Shown one piece after another: positions 19,876-29,053 of a DNA stretch of 64,000 nucleotides. Source of the DNA: Spartobacteria bacterium UBA695 (GTDB lineage: Bacteria > Verrucomicrobiota > Verrucomicrobiia > Chthoniobacterales > Chthoniobacteraceae). The notes below the pieces were generated by a model. The model was not told the origin of the DNA, ran no database searches, and saw only the letters and a list, made by a program, of their open reading frames with translations. A program made the translations under genes and the position numbers. Positions within the stretch are counted from its first letter, which is position 1. Each line of letters starts with the position of its first letter. Where the stretch lies: positions 30,079 through 94,078 of the forward strand of contig DBMP01000003.1 in assembly GCA_002298145.1 (NCBI GenBank), in the 5' to 3' direction.

Positions 19876-20367
19876 TCACTTCCATATAACCCGTGTAAAG
19901 GTGGTATTCCCTGTTGACTCATCGCGAATACCGCAAAAGAGATAGCCTTCGGAAAGCATCTTTTCGAGTTCAGAGGTTTGCTCAATAGGACCAGACCAGG
20001 TGTCGCCAACAGCAAGGAGTTTGGGTAAAGCTCCCAATTTTGTTTCCAGTACCACCATACGTTCCGATGGTTTATGAAATATTCGCCGGACCCAAGAGGC
20101 ATAATACGTAAGATAGAGGTGTGTGATGGTTGTTGGCACACTTCCAATGTTCACAGCAGAAACGAAGAGATATCGTTGTGGTTCAACTCCTCCCAATCTG
20201 CTTGCCATCTGCATGTTGGGACATGCTGTTACTTTAAGCCGGGGTCCAGTATGAAACCACTTAAAGACATCCCACAAAAAAACAACAGTGGCTAGAATCG
20301 CCCCCCACCAAGCCGCCCAATCTGAGGCTGTAAAAGACGAGAACTTATGTAATATCCAATCCATCAA
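19876..20367 (-). CDS. Hypothetical single-pass membrane protein
   Basis: 163 residues with one membrane helix near the start (about 17-38, AAWWGAILATVVFLWDVFK), leaving a soluble C-terminal domain of mainly beta character (RYLFVSAVNIGSVPTTITHL). This is the layout of small membrane-anchored proteins with an Ig-like cytoplasmic domain. It runs against the surrounding defence genes, from 22 bp after DUF4391. No family recognised, and no evidence that it belongs to the restriction system. Confidence 0.6.
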   Translation of the reverse strand: MMDWILHKFSSFTASDWAAWWGAILATVVFLWDVFKWFHTGPRLKVTACPNMQMASRLGGVEPQRYLFVSAVNIGSVPTTITHLYLTYYASWVRRIFHKPSERMVVLETKLGALPKLLAVGDTWSGPIEQTSELEKMLSEGYLFCGIRDESTGNTTFTRVIWK

Positions 20368-20402
20368 TTATGCATATTTGGCCTGTGGCCAAGGCTGGAA
20401 AA

Positions 20403-20699
20403 TTACTCGCGAGTAGAATCTGTAATCAGATAGACATAACAACTTGTGGTCGTACCGTCCCCGCCCCCGGGCCCACCCTTGCAACCACAGTTCAGCAACG
20501 CCTCTTCAACTGCACGTGCATCGTCCGATGAAGATGCCCACTCATAGGCCCAAGCGCCTTTGTCCTTATCTACCCCATGTTCATCAAATAGTCTCGTCAC
20601 GGGGTTCGCTGCAATCCCCGCATACCAAGAGGATGTTGGAAACCCAACCCCGTTTATGTAGCCAAGCAGAAAATCATAAACTTCCTGTGCCGTTTTCAT
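20403..20699 (-). CDS. Small protein with GIY-YIG-like features
   Basis: 98 residues from the ATG at 20699 (a longer start at 20741 adds 14 residues with no family support). The pattern SSWYAGIAANPVTRLFDEHG, then an ArAxxxE helix (DDARAVEEALLNCG), a GGPGGGDG loop and a CYVYLI strand resembles small GIY-YIG-like proteins (Y-x-GI, R-x3-H, then the helix glutamate). It has no second domain. It lies between an opposing membrane protein and the vapBC pair. The fold is a tentative call. Confidence 0.5.
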   Translation of the reverse strand: MKTAQEVYDFLLGYINGVGFPTSSWYAGIAANPVTRLFDEHGVDKDKGAWAYEWASSSDDARAVEEALLNCGCKGGPGGGDGTTTSCYVYLITDSTRE

Positions 20700-20897
20700 A
20701 ATGCGGATCAAGTATGACTTTTTATGCTGCCTCACAAGCAAATTGTTCCTGACCTCTTAAAAAGACTCTACCGTTTCTGTTCAAGGTGTGTTGCCAACTC
20801 GGAATAACTGCCTCATAAAAATCTTTTCGTCCTTTTTCCTGTAAAACATACGGTTGCTGTACTTGACAGAAACACATTTTGATGTGAATATGCTTTT

Positions 20898-21164
20898 ATG
20901 AGAACCACGCTTGATTTGCCGGACCCGCTTTTCCGGGAACTGAAAGCTCGTGCAGCTACCCAGGGGAAGAAACTTAAAGAGCTTGTTACCCTTTATGTCG
21001 AGGTCGGGCTTTACGGACCCGAGGCCCCGGAACAAACGCCTCAGCGCCCTCGCCGCAGCCCTCTCCCCGTGGCGCGCCGCGCCACCGGCCGCACCATTCC
21101 AGCGATGACCAACGCCGAACAGCAAGCCCTCCTTGACGATGAAGAAGCCCAACGCGGTCATTGA
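20898..21164 (+). CDS. vapB: VapB-type antitoxin
   Basis: 88 residues. The N-terminus MRTTLDLPDPLFRELKARA is the usual ribbon-helix-helix opening of antitoxins that bind operator DNA and neutralise a PIN toxin; the proline/arginine-rich tail (52-75) is the likely toxin-binding part. The stop overlaps the vapC start by 26 nt, standard for such pairs. By analogy the complex would repress its own promoter in the AT-rich region 20750-20890. Confidence 0.88.
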   Translation: MRTTLDLPDPLFRELKARAATQGKKLKELVTLYVEVGLYGPEAPEQTPQRPRRSPLPVARRATGRTIPAMTNAEQQALLDDEEAQRGH

Positions 21165-21582
21165 TCTTCTGGATGTCAACGTTTGGCTGGCCCTGGCCAA
21201 CGAAGACCATCAGCACCACCATCGGGCAAAGCTCTACTGGGAACAGGAAAGCGCGGCGAAGCTCGCCTTCTGCCGCGTCACCATGTTGAGCTTCCTGCGC
21301 CTCTCCACCAACCCAAACGTCATGGCGGGGCAGCCCTTTTCCGCCGCCGAAGCCTGGGCCGCCTACCGCGCCTTCCGTTCCTTACCGGAGGTCGAATTGG
21401 TGGACGAGAGCCCCAAGTTGGAATCCGTCATGGCCAAACTGACGGACTACCCCGACTTTCCCCAATCCCGCTGGACCGACAGCTACCTGGCGTCTTTCGC
21501 CCTTTCATCGAACTCCCGTCTTGTTTCCTTCGATTCTGACTTCCATCATTTCAAGTCCCTCCAATTTCTCCACCTCCACTAG
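21139..21582 (+). CDS. vapC: VapC-type PIN-domain toxin
   Basis: 147 residues. PIN-domain ribonuclease, normally cutting a specific tRNA or rRNA when its antitoxin is lost. The acidic metal site is visible: Asp12 in LLDVNVW, a glutamate in the central helix region, and the aspartates in RWTDSYLASFA and VSFDSDFHHF. ATG at 21139 is preferred over a TTG two codons earlier. The stop is 4 nt before the ATG of mod, so toxin and methyltransferase are almost certainly on one transcript, an unusual arrangement. Confidence 0.9.
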   Translation: MKKPNAVIDLLDVNVWLALANEDHQHHHRAKLYWEQESAAKLAFCRVTMLSFLRLSTNPNVMAGQPFSAAEAWAAYRAFRSLPEVELVDESPKLESVMAKLTDYPDFPQSRWTDSYLASFALSSNSRLVSFDSDFHHFKSLQFLHLH

Positions 21583-21586
21583 CTCC

Positions 21587-23677
21587 ATGGAACCCCTCAC
21601 CGCCGCCGATCCCCAAACCAAGTCCGCCGACATCACCGCTGAAAACGTGGCAAAACTCCGGGCGCTCTTCCCTGAACTCATCACCGAGAGTAAGGATGGC
21701 GTGGCGCTCAACGTGGACGTTCTCAAAGCCCTCGTGGGGGACAAAACGATAACCGACGCGGAGGAGAAGTTTGGCCTCAACTGGCACGGCAAACGCCTCG
21801 CCCGGCAGTTGGCCCTCACTCCCAGCACAGGCACCTTGCGCCCCTGCCCGGAAGAAAGCGTGGACTGGGACAAGACTCAGAACCTCATGATCGAGGGGGA
21901 CAACCTGGAAGTCTTGAAACTCTTGCAGAAATCCTACGCCGGGAAGGTGAAGCTCATCTACATCGACCCGCCCTACAACACGGGCAAGGACTTCGTTTAT
22001 CCCGACAACTTCCAGGATAACATCAAGAACTACATGGAACTCACGGGCCAGACCGGCGAGGAAGGGCAGAAGCTTTCGTCCAACACCGAAGCATCAGGCC
22101 GGTTTCATACGGACTGGCTCAACATGATGTACCCGCGGCTGAAGCTGGCGCAAAGTCTGCTTCGGAACGACGGAATAATTCTCATTAGTGTAGATGATCA
22201 CGAAATTGAGAATCTCAAAGCAGCTTGCAACGAAGTATTTGGGGAGGAAAACTTTGTTGCCTGCATGATTTGGGAAAAAGGGCGGAAAAATGATGCAAAG
22301 TTTGTGTCGGTTGGACACGAATACCTATTAGTCTTCGCAAAATCCCTCAGCCTGCTTCGTGAGACGAAAAAAATTTGGCGAGAGGAAAAACCAGGTGCTA
22401 GGGAAATTTGGGAAAAGTATGTTGAACTTCGTCAACTCCATGGAGAAGCCGAGGATCTGATTGAGAAACACTTGTCCGCTTGGTTTTCTTCATTGCCAAA
22501 GAACCACCCATCCAAGAAGTGGAGTCGATATAAACGCGTAGATCAAAATGGACCGTGGAGAGATAGAGATATCTCTTGGCCGGGCGATGGCGGCCCTAAG
22601 TATGATTTGATTCACCCAGCAACAAAATTACCATGCAAAATGCCAGAGAGCGGGTGGCGTTTTAGCGAAGAAGAAATGCAGCGACAGATTAAACTTGGGC
22701 TGGTTGTATTTCGTAAAGACCATACCGAGCCGCCTTTTCGTAAAGCACATATTCGTCCTGTATCGGCAGAACTTGATATAGATATTGAGCCTAACGATGA
22801 GGAGGAGAGTGAGGACAATAAAGAAGAATACGCGACGCAAGTAAGGGGTAGCTATTTCTACAAGCAATCCCAAGTGGCAGTGAAATTTCTCCGCAATCTT
22901 CTTGGGGCGAAGGTATTCAACAATCCCAAGGACCATTTGGAACTCGGGAAACTCTTCAACTATGTCACGGCTGGAGATGATAGTGCCATCATCATGGATT
23001 TCTTCGCAGGAAGTGGCAGCACTGCTCACGCGGTTTGGGAAATAAATAATGCAGACGCTGGAAGGCGCCGTTTCATTTTGGTCCAGTTACCAGAGCCTTT
23101 GGACCCAACAAAGAAGGACCAAAAAGCTCCGGCTAAATATTGCGATCAACTTGGAAAAATCAGAACGATTGCTGAAATCACAAAAGAACGCATCCGTCGC
23201 GCCAGAGCAGTGATTCGTGAAGAAAACCCCATGTTCTCGGGCGACCTCGGCTTCCGGGTTTTCAAGCTGGCCAGCAGCAACATCCGGGCATGGGAACCCA
23301 ACCGTGAAAACCTTGCGGAAACGCTGGAAGAGTCTGTTGATCACCTCAAAACGAATCGTACCGAAGCGGACATCCTTTTCGAGTTGCTCCTCAAACTGGG
23401 CCTTGACCTGACGGTGCCCATGGAACAGCGCCAAATCACGGGGAAAACGGTTCACAGCATCGGCGCGGGCTCCCTCATCGTCTGCCTGGCTCCGTCCATA
23501 ACCCGGACAGAAGTAGAGCCATTGGCCCTTGGCATCGTGGAATGGCACAAAGCCCTGGCCCCCGCAGGCGAAACCACACTGGTCTTCCGCGACAGCGCCT
23601 TCCCCGATGACGTGGCCAAAACCAACCTCACCTGCATCCTAGAACAAAACGGCCTCGCCAACGTGCGGAGTCTGTAA
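21587..23677 (+). CDS. mod: Type III restriction-modification DNA methyltransferase (Mod)
   Basis: About 696 residues. A beta-class adenine N6-methyltransferase: the catalytic motif IYIDPPYNTG (DPPY at 127-130) comes before the SAM-binding motif FFAGSGS (472-478), with the target recognition domain in between. It recognises and methylates the restriction site and guides the Res subunit. The ATG at 21587 is preferred over 21521 because it follows the vapC stop at once and the family sequence begins there. The middle, roughly 22160-23215, is plainly AT-richer than both ends, pointing to an exchanged recognition domain. Followed 14 nt later by the AAA ATPase gene. Confidence 0.95.
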   Translation: MEPLTAADPQTKSADITAENVAKLRALFPELITESKDGVALNVDVLKALVGDKTITDAEEKFGLNWHGKRLARQLALTPSTGTLRPCPEESVDWDKTQNLMIEGDNLEVLKLLQKSYAGKVKLIYIDPPYNTGKDFVYPDNFQDNIKNYMELTGQTGEEGQKLSSNTEASGRFHTDWLNMMYPRLKLAQSLLRNDGIILISVDDHEIENLKAACNEVFGEENFVACMIWEKGRKNDAKFVSVGHEYLLVFAKSLSLLRETKKIWREEKPGAREIWEKYVELRQLHGEAEDLIEKHLSAWFSSLPKNHPSKKWSRYKRVDQNGPWRDRDISWPGDGGPKYDLIHPATKLPCKMPESGWRFSEEEMQRQIKLGLVVFRKDHTEPPFRKAHIRPVSAELDIDIEPNDEEESEDNKEEYATQVRGSYFYKQSQVAVKFLRNLLGAKVFNNPKDHLELGKLFNYVTAGDDSAIIMDFFAGSGSTAHAVWEINNADAGRRRFILVQLPEPLDPTKKDQKAPAKYCDQLGKIRTIAEITKERIRRARAVIREENPMFSGDLGFRVFKLASSNIRAWEPNRENLAETLEESVDHLKTNRTEADILFELLLKLGLDLTVPMEQRQITGKTVHSIGAGSLIVCLAPSITRTEVEPLALGIVEWHKALAPAGETTLVFRDSAFPDDVAKTNLTCILEQNGLANVRSL

Positions 23678-23691
23678 TTTTATCTTCCCCT

Positions 23692-24897
23692 ATGAATATC
23701 GAAGAAATCCACGTTAATAACTTCAAGGTTCTTCGTGACGTACATTTGGAAAATCTGCCTCCGTTGACCGTGTTTGTAGGGCGCAATGGAACAGGCAAAA
23801 CGACCCTTTTTCACGTATTTTCGTTTCTTAAAAACTGTCTGGAAAAGGGTGTTCGGACTGCATTGCAACGGGAAGGCGGAATGCGGGGATTTCACGAAGT
23901 CATCACCCGGGGAACGACGCAAAACGATGTAATCCGAATCGAACTCAAATTCCGGTTGGAGATTGCGGGGGTGAACCGGCTTGTCACGTACGTGCTTGAA
24001 ATTGGCTACGAAAAAAACCGCCCCGTTGTATTGCGCGAAATCCTGCGATACAAACGGGGGGCCTACGGTTCACCCTACCATTTCATTGACTTTACCCGCG
24101 GTGTGGGGGTAGCGGTTAATAATGAAGAGGATTTCAAGAAGGAAGACACTGAACTGAAACGCGAGGAGCAGACTGTATCGCCGGACACACTGGCCATTAG
24201 CAGCTTGGGGCAGCTTGAACGATTTAAGGCCGCCAAAGCGTTTCGTGAACTAATCGCCAATTGGCACATTTCTGATTTCCATATCAGCGATGCCCGGGGC
24301 AAAAAAATGCAGGAGGAGGGCGTCCACCTCTCACACTCAGGCGAAAATTTGCCATCGGTAGCCTACCGCCTAAAAGAAGAACATCCTGTGATTTTTGACG
24401 GGATCTTGGAGAAGATGAGAAAGCGGGTTCCAGGTGTTAGCGACATTGAGGCAAAGGTGGGAGATGATGGCACCCTTCTCATTCGATACAGTGACGGGGC
24501 TTTCAAGGATCCCTTCCTTGATTACAACGTCTCGGATGGGACGATCAAAATGTTTGCCTACATGGTGCTTCTGAATGACCCCACCCCATTCAAGATTCTT
24601 TGTGTGGAAGAACCGGAAAATCAGCTTTACCCGGAGTTAATGGCGGCCCTAGCCGAGGAGTTCCAGGAGTATGCTCGTCGCGGTGGACAGGTGTTCATTT
24701 CCACTCATTCCCCGGATTTCCTTAACGCCATTCCGCTCGACTCCATCTTCATGGTCAATAAACATGAAGGAGTCTCGAAAATGCTCCGAGCCAATGACGA
24801 TCCTCTCGTTTGTGAACAGATAGCGGCAGGCTTCAAGCCCGGGACGCTTTGGACAGAGGGGCTTTTTAATGGAATGAACAATCGAATCCAGAGCTGA
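23692..24897 (+). CDS. AAA_21-family ATPase (AbiL/PARIS/OLD-like)
   Basis: 401 residues. An ABC/SMC-like ATPase: Walker A GRNGTGKTT (30-38), Walker B ILCVEEPE (302-309) and the H-loop STHSPDFL (337-344). This is the ATPase type that pairs with a TOPRIM-like partner in AbiL, Rlo, PARIS and split OLD systems. The partner gene begins 2 nt after its stop. The pair is placed inside the restriction operon between mod and res, 14 nt after mod. Substrate and trigger are not visible; the defence role is inferred from the family and neighbours. Confidence 0.88.
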   Translation: MNIEEIHVNNFKVLRDVHLENLPPLTVFVGRNGTGKTTLFHVFSFLKNCLEKGVRTALQREGGMRGFHEVITRGTTQNDVIRIELKFRLEIAGVNRLVTYVLEIGYEKNRPVVLREILRYKRGAYGSPYHFIDFTRGVGVAVNNEEDFKKEDTELKREEQTVSPDTLAISSLGQLERFKAAKAFRELIANWHISDFHISDARGKKMQEEGVHLSHSGENLPSVAYRLKEEHPVIFDGILEKMRKRVPGVSDIEAKVGDDGTLLIRYSDGAFKDPFLDYNVSDGTIKMFAYMVLLNDPTPFKILCVEEPENQLYPELMAALAEEFQEYARRGGQVFISTHSPDFLNAIPLDSIFMVNKHEGVSKMLRANDDPLVCEQIAAGFKPGTLWTEGLFNGMNNRIQS

Positions 24898-24899
24898 TT

Positions 24900-25454
24900 A
24901 TGATTGTCCTCTTAACCGAAGAACCCTCCATAAAAGGGGTCATTAAATCCGTGCTCGCGCAAACTTGGCCGGAACGCCTGGAAGGAGTTGATTGGCTGGT
25001 AATTGCATTTGATGGGAAGGCTGATTTAGAGCGCAAGATTCATGACAAGATGAAATCTTGGAATTATGGCAATCCTCATTTCATTATCGTGCGGGACAAC
25101 GATGGGGGTAATTGCGTCGCCTTGAAGGAAAGGCTGCACAATATTGCATGCAAAAGTGGAAAGCCTCATCATGTTCGGATTGTTTGCCAGGAGTTGGAAA
25201 ACTGGTTTTTCGGGGATCTTGCCGCCGTGGCTGCTGCATATCCAAAGGCAACTATCCCTCAGAATTACCATTCATACCGTGTACCGGACCGCTTGAACAA
25301 CGCATCCCAGGAACTTGGCAAGCTTACCGGGGATATAACTAAAATCGGCCGGGCGGAAACGATAGCCAAGCATCTATCTCCCGATAACAATTCGTCGCAC
25401 AGCTTCAACGTTTTCTACACGACACTCAAAGAGCTCATTTGTCCCCAGCCGTGA
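24900..25454 (+). CDS. DUF4276 TOPRIM-like protein, partner of the AAA ATPase
   Basis: 184 residues of the DUF4276 family, related to the TOPRIM-type partners of RloA-, AbiL- and PARIS-like ATPases. The expected acidic residues are present: Glu7/Glu8 in LLTEEPS and the aspartates in VRDNDGG (Asp66, Asp68). A conserved-looking CQELENWFFGD segment follows near 100-110. It may be a nuclease or a toxin released by the ATPase. It starts 2 nt after the ATPase stop and ends 34 nt before res. Confidence 0.85.
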   Translation: MIVLLTEEPSIKGVIKSVLAQTWPERLEGVDWLVIAFDGKADLERKIHDKMKSWNYGNPHFIIVRDNDGGNCVALKERLHNIACKSGKPHHVRIVCQELENWFFGDLAAVAAAYPKATIPQNYHSYRVPDRLNNASQELGKLTGDITKIGRAETIAKHLSPDNNSSHSFNVFYTTLKELICPQP

Positions 25455-25488
25455 CGTTCTCTGATTTCACGGTCACTAAAATCGTAAA

Positions 25489-28467
25489 ATGAAACTCCAC
25501 TTCGAGCCGGATCTCGATTTCCAGAAGCAAGCCATTGAGGCGGTGTGCGATTTATTCCACGGCCAGGAGGTTTGCCGTAGTGAGTTTACCGTCACTCTCG
25601 ACCGCTCCGATTTGCAGGGCCGCATGGCTTTCGCCCAGTATGATGTCGGCATCGGGAACCGCCTCAAACTGCTGGATGACGAACTTCTGCACAACCTCCA
25701 ATCCGTCCAACTCCGCAACGGGCTGCGCCCATCCGACGCGTTAGCCTCGAAGGATTTCACCGTGGAGATGGAAACCGGCACGGGCAAAACCTACGTTTAC
25801 CTGCGAACGGTTTTCGAGCTGAACCGGCGCTATGGGTTCACCAAGTTCGTGGTGGTGGTGCCATCGGTGGCCATTAAGGAGGGTGTCAATAAATCGCTGC
25901 AAATGATGGAGGATCATTTCCGCACTCTCTATGCCAACGTGCCGTTCGAGTATTTCCCCTACGACTCGTCCAAGCTGGGCCAGGTGCGGACATTTGCCAC
26001 CAGCCCCAATATCCAGATCATGGTGGTGACGGTGGGGGCCATTAACAAAAAGGATGTCAACAACCTCTACAAAGACAGCGAGAAGACGGGCGGCGACCGC
26101 CCCATCGACCTAATCCGCGAAACGCACCCAATTGTTATCGTGGACGAGCCCCAAAGCGTGGACGGCGGCCTTGAAGGCCGCGGTCGCGAGGCGCTTAGCG
26201 CCATGGCCCCGCTTTGCACACTGCGCTATTCCGCCACCCATGCGAATAAATACAATATGGTTTACCGCTTGGACGCGGTGGACGCGTATGACCGGAAGCT
26301 GGTGAAGCAGATTGAAGTGGCGGAAGCCCGTGTTGAAAGCGCCCACAATCACCCGTATGTGAAGCTCCTTTCCACCAGCAATAAGCGGAATGTCATCACG
26401 GCTGATGTAGAAGTGGACGTGCAGGGAGATAAAAAAGTTGAACGAACTACAATGACGGTGCAGGACGGCGATATGCTGGATCAGATCACCGGTCGCCGGA
26501 TTTACGAGAATTGCCGGATTGGCGAAATCCGTGTGGGTCGAGACAATGAAATCATGGAGGTGCGGGTGCCGGGCAGCGAACAGTGGCTTCGCCCGGGACA
26601 AGCCATCGGCGGAGTAAATCACGAGGATTTTCAGCGGCTGATGATTCGGCGTACCATTCAAGAGCATCTCGAAAAGGAAAAACGGCTTGCCCCCCTGGGA
26701 ATCAAGGTATTGAGCCTGTTCTTCATTGATACCGTCGAAAACTATCGTCGATACGACGCGGAAGGAAACGCAGTCAAAGGGAAGCTGGCGCTGCAATTTG
26801 AGGAGGAATACCGGAGACTGGCTTCGTCCCCCGATTTTTCCAGCTTATTCAAGGATGTGGACGTGCGCTCTCTCGCGGAGGACGTCCACGACGGCTATTT
26901 CTCCATCGACAAAAAGGGCCGGTGGACCAACACCAGCGAGAACAATCAAGGGAACCGGGACAGCGCGGAGCGGGCCTATAACCTGATCATGCGGGATAAG
27001 GAACGGCTGCTAAGTTTCGATACCAAGTTGAAGTTCATCTTTTCCCACTCCGCCCTCAAAGAGGGCTGGGACAATCCCAATGTGTTCCAGATTTGCGCGC
27101 TCCGGGATATTGGTACAGAGCGGGAACGCCGCCAGACCATCGGCCGCGGCCTGCGCCTGTGCGTTAACCAAGACGGCGAACGGCTCCGCGGGTTCGACAT
27201 CAATACCCTTACTGTCGTGGCCACCGAGAGCTACGAGCAATTCGCCGAGAATCTCCAAAAGGAAATCGAGGCAGATACGGGCATCCGTTTCGGCATTGTG
27301 GAGCAGCATCAATTTGCCGCGATGGCCATGGCCGGCCAAGATGGGAAGCCTGTTTCCTTTGGATTCGAGCAATCCGTTGCTCTTTGGAACGAATTGCGGG
27401 CGCAGGGGTATATTGATGGCAAGGGGAAGGTTCAAGACAAGCTGCGGACCACCCTCAAAGATGGCACACTGCAAGTCCCCGAGGCATTCGCAGCGCAGCT
27501 TCCACAGATCAAGGAAGTACTGCGGAAACTCTCCGGAAAGCTCGATATCAAGAACGCGGCTGACCGAAAAACCATCTCGCCCCGGCGCGCTATTTTGCAG
27601 AGTGAGGAGTTCAAGGCGCTGTGGGATCGCATTAAGCAGAAAACGACCTACCGGGTGGAGTTCGACAACGATGCGCTGCTAAAAAGCTGCATTGCTTCGA
27701 TGACGGACTTGCCACCTATCCCCAAGTCGCGGCTGGTCTGGCACAAGGCGGACCTTTCGATTGGAAAATCAGGCGTCGAAGCCACGGAACGCTCGGTGAG
27801 TTCGCCGATTGCCATCGAGGAAGGTGATATTGAATTACCGGACATTCTGACAGAGCTGCAAAATCGAACCCAACTCACACGCCGGAGCTTGGTGACTATT
27901 TTGACGGGAAGCGGTCGCCTTGCCGATTTCAGGCGGAACCCGCAATATTTCATCGAACAGGCGGCGGAGACCATCCTGCGCGCCAAACGTCTCGCTATTG
28001 TCAATGGGATCAAATATCAGCGCATCGGTGATGAGTGCTATTATGCCCAGGAGCTATTCGAGACGGAAGAACTGACGGGGTACCTGAACAAGATGCTGGC
28101 GGTCACGAAAGCCACGCACGAGTTCGTGGTCTACGATTCCGATGTTGAAAGCAATTTTGCGGATCAACTCGAAAAGAACAGCGCTGTCAAAGTGTACGCC
28201 AAACTGCCGGGGTGGTTTAAGGTGCCAACTCCCTTGGGAAACTACAATCCTGACTGGGCGGTCCTCGTCAAGCCCGATGGTGAAGCGGAACGCCTGTATT
28301 TTGTGGTCGAGACGAAAAAGAGCCTTTTCACAGAGGATTTACGGAACAAAGAAGAGGCGAAGATGAAGTGTGGGAAAGCCCACTTCAAGGAGTTGGCAAA
28401 AGGCAAAACCTCGCCAGCAAGATTCATCAAAGCCACAAAGATTGACGACCTTGCCGCACACTTTTGA
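25489..28467 (+). CDS. res: Type III restriction enzyme Res subunit (helicase-nuclease)
   Basis: 992 residues. SF2 translocase with Walker A ETGTGKT (95-101), the type III DEAH-like box DEPQ (219-222) and a C-lobe with SALKEGWDNPNVF and RRQTIGRGLRL. The C-terminal PD-(D/E)XK nuclease is intact (Pro921-Asp922, then ETK at 941-943). With Mod it forms the restriction complex that cuts unmodified DNA after ATP-driven diffusion or translocation. The upstream gap of 34 bp is small enough for one transcript with mod, ATPase and DUF4276. Looks fully functional. Confidence 0.95.
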   Translation: MKLHFEPDLDFQKQAIEAVCDLFHGQEVCRSEFTVTLDRSDLQGRMAFAQYDVGIGNRLKLLDDELLHNLQSVQLRNGLRPSDALASKDFTVEMETGTGKTYVYLRTVFELNRRYGFTKFVVVVPSVAIKEGVNKSLQMMEDHFRTLYANVPFEYFPYDSSKLGQVRTFATSPNIQIMVVTVGAINKKDVNNLYKDSEKTGGDRPIDLIRETHPIVIVDEPQSVDGGLEGRGREALSAMAPLCTLRYSATHANKYNMVYRLDAVDAYDRKLVKQIEVAEARVESAHNHPYVKLLSTSNKRNVITADVEVDVQGDKKVERTTMTVQDGDMLDQITGRRIYENCRIGEIRVGRDNEIMEVRVPGSEQWLRPGQAIGGVNHEDFQRLMIRRTIQEHLEKEKRLAPLGIKVLSLFFIDTVENYRRYDAEGNAVKGKLALQFEEEYRRLASSPDFSSLFKDVDVRSLAEDVHDGYFSIDKKGRWTNTSENNQGNRDSAERAYNLIMRDKERLLSFDTKLKFIFSHSALKEGWDNPNVFQICALRDIGTERERRQTIGRGLRLCVNQDGERLRGFDINTLTVVATESYEQFAENLQKEIEADTGIRFGIVEQHQFAAMAMAGQDGKPVSFGFEQSVALWNELRAQGYIDGKGKVQDKLRTTLKDGTLQVPEAFAAQLPQIKEVLRKLSGKLDIKNAADRKTISPRRAILQSEEFKALWDRIKQKTTYRVEFDNDALLKSCIASMTDLPPIPKSRLVWHKADLSIGKSGVEATERSVSSPIAIEEGDIELPDILTELQNRTQLTRRSLVTILTGSGRLADFRRNPQYFIEQAAETILRAKRLAIVNGIKYQRIGDECYYAQELFETEELTGYLNKMLAVTKATHEFVVYDSDVESNFADQLEKNSAVKVYAKLPGWFKVPTPLGNYNPDWAVLVKPDGEAERLYFVVETKKSLFTEDLRNKEEAKMKCGKAHFKELAKGKTSPARFIKATKIDDLAAHF

Positions 28468-29053
28468 GTGACAGAAGCGAGCGGATTACGACCGAGATGC
28501 CGAAATACTACCGAAGGGTGCTCCTCTTTTCGAGACTTCAGCAAGCATCATTTGATGGGGATTGACGTCAGATTTCGCCACTTCATTTTTTGGATGCAGT
28601 CAGCAGAAGTGATAACAAAACTGTTCTCTTTTAACCGCATCTCGCGACGCATTGGTAAAAGTTTACGCCCCTGCTGGACTGATATCTGCAATCCCCTCCC
28701 CCTAAGAAAACGAAGCTTTTTTTGACACAAAAAGGATATGAAATTTGCGTCAACCAGCCGCGAAATTCCTGGCGTGAGGGGGATAAGCATGGTTCGTGGA
28801 TGGAATCTCGAATTCCCGAGCCGCTGCAAAACAAAAATCGAAATTTCCATACCACCCCGAGGTGTGCTCCGAAGCTAAGGATGGGAGTGATGGTCGTCGC
28901 CGCCGGTGCCAACTGTTTCGCACTGAACTCCCGGACTCTGGCGAGCGTCCGACTTTGTCCAAAATATAAAGCCGTACATTGTTACGGCCTACCTGGAATG
29001 CCCTTTTTGGCTTGCCGCCGCAAGTAGGATCGACGCATTCTTTTGACGACTCG
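28468..29053. other. Gene-free stretch after the restriction operon
   Basis: 586 bases in which no open frame looks like a protein: the candidates have unnatural composition and no ribosome sites. It probably marks the right border of the restriction island. No clear inverted repeat or insertion-sequence end was seen by eye. Confidence 0.5.

Noticed and set aside
28722..29027. Rightward frame of 101 residues after res
   Set aside because: Odd composition, no ribosome site and no family; it overlaps unrelated frames on the other strand.
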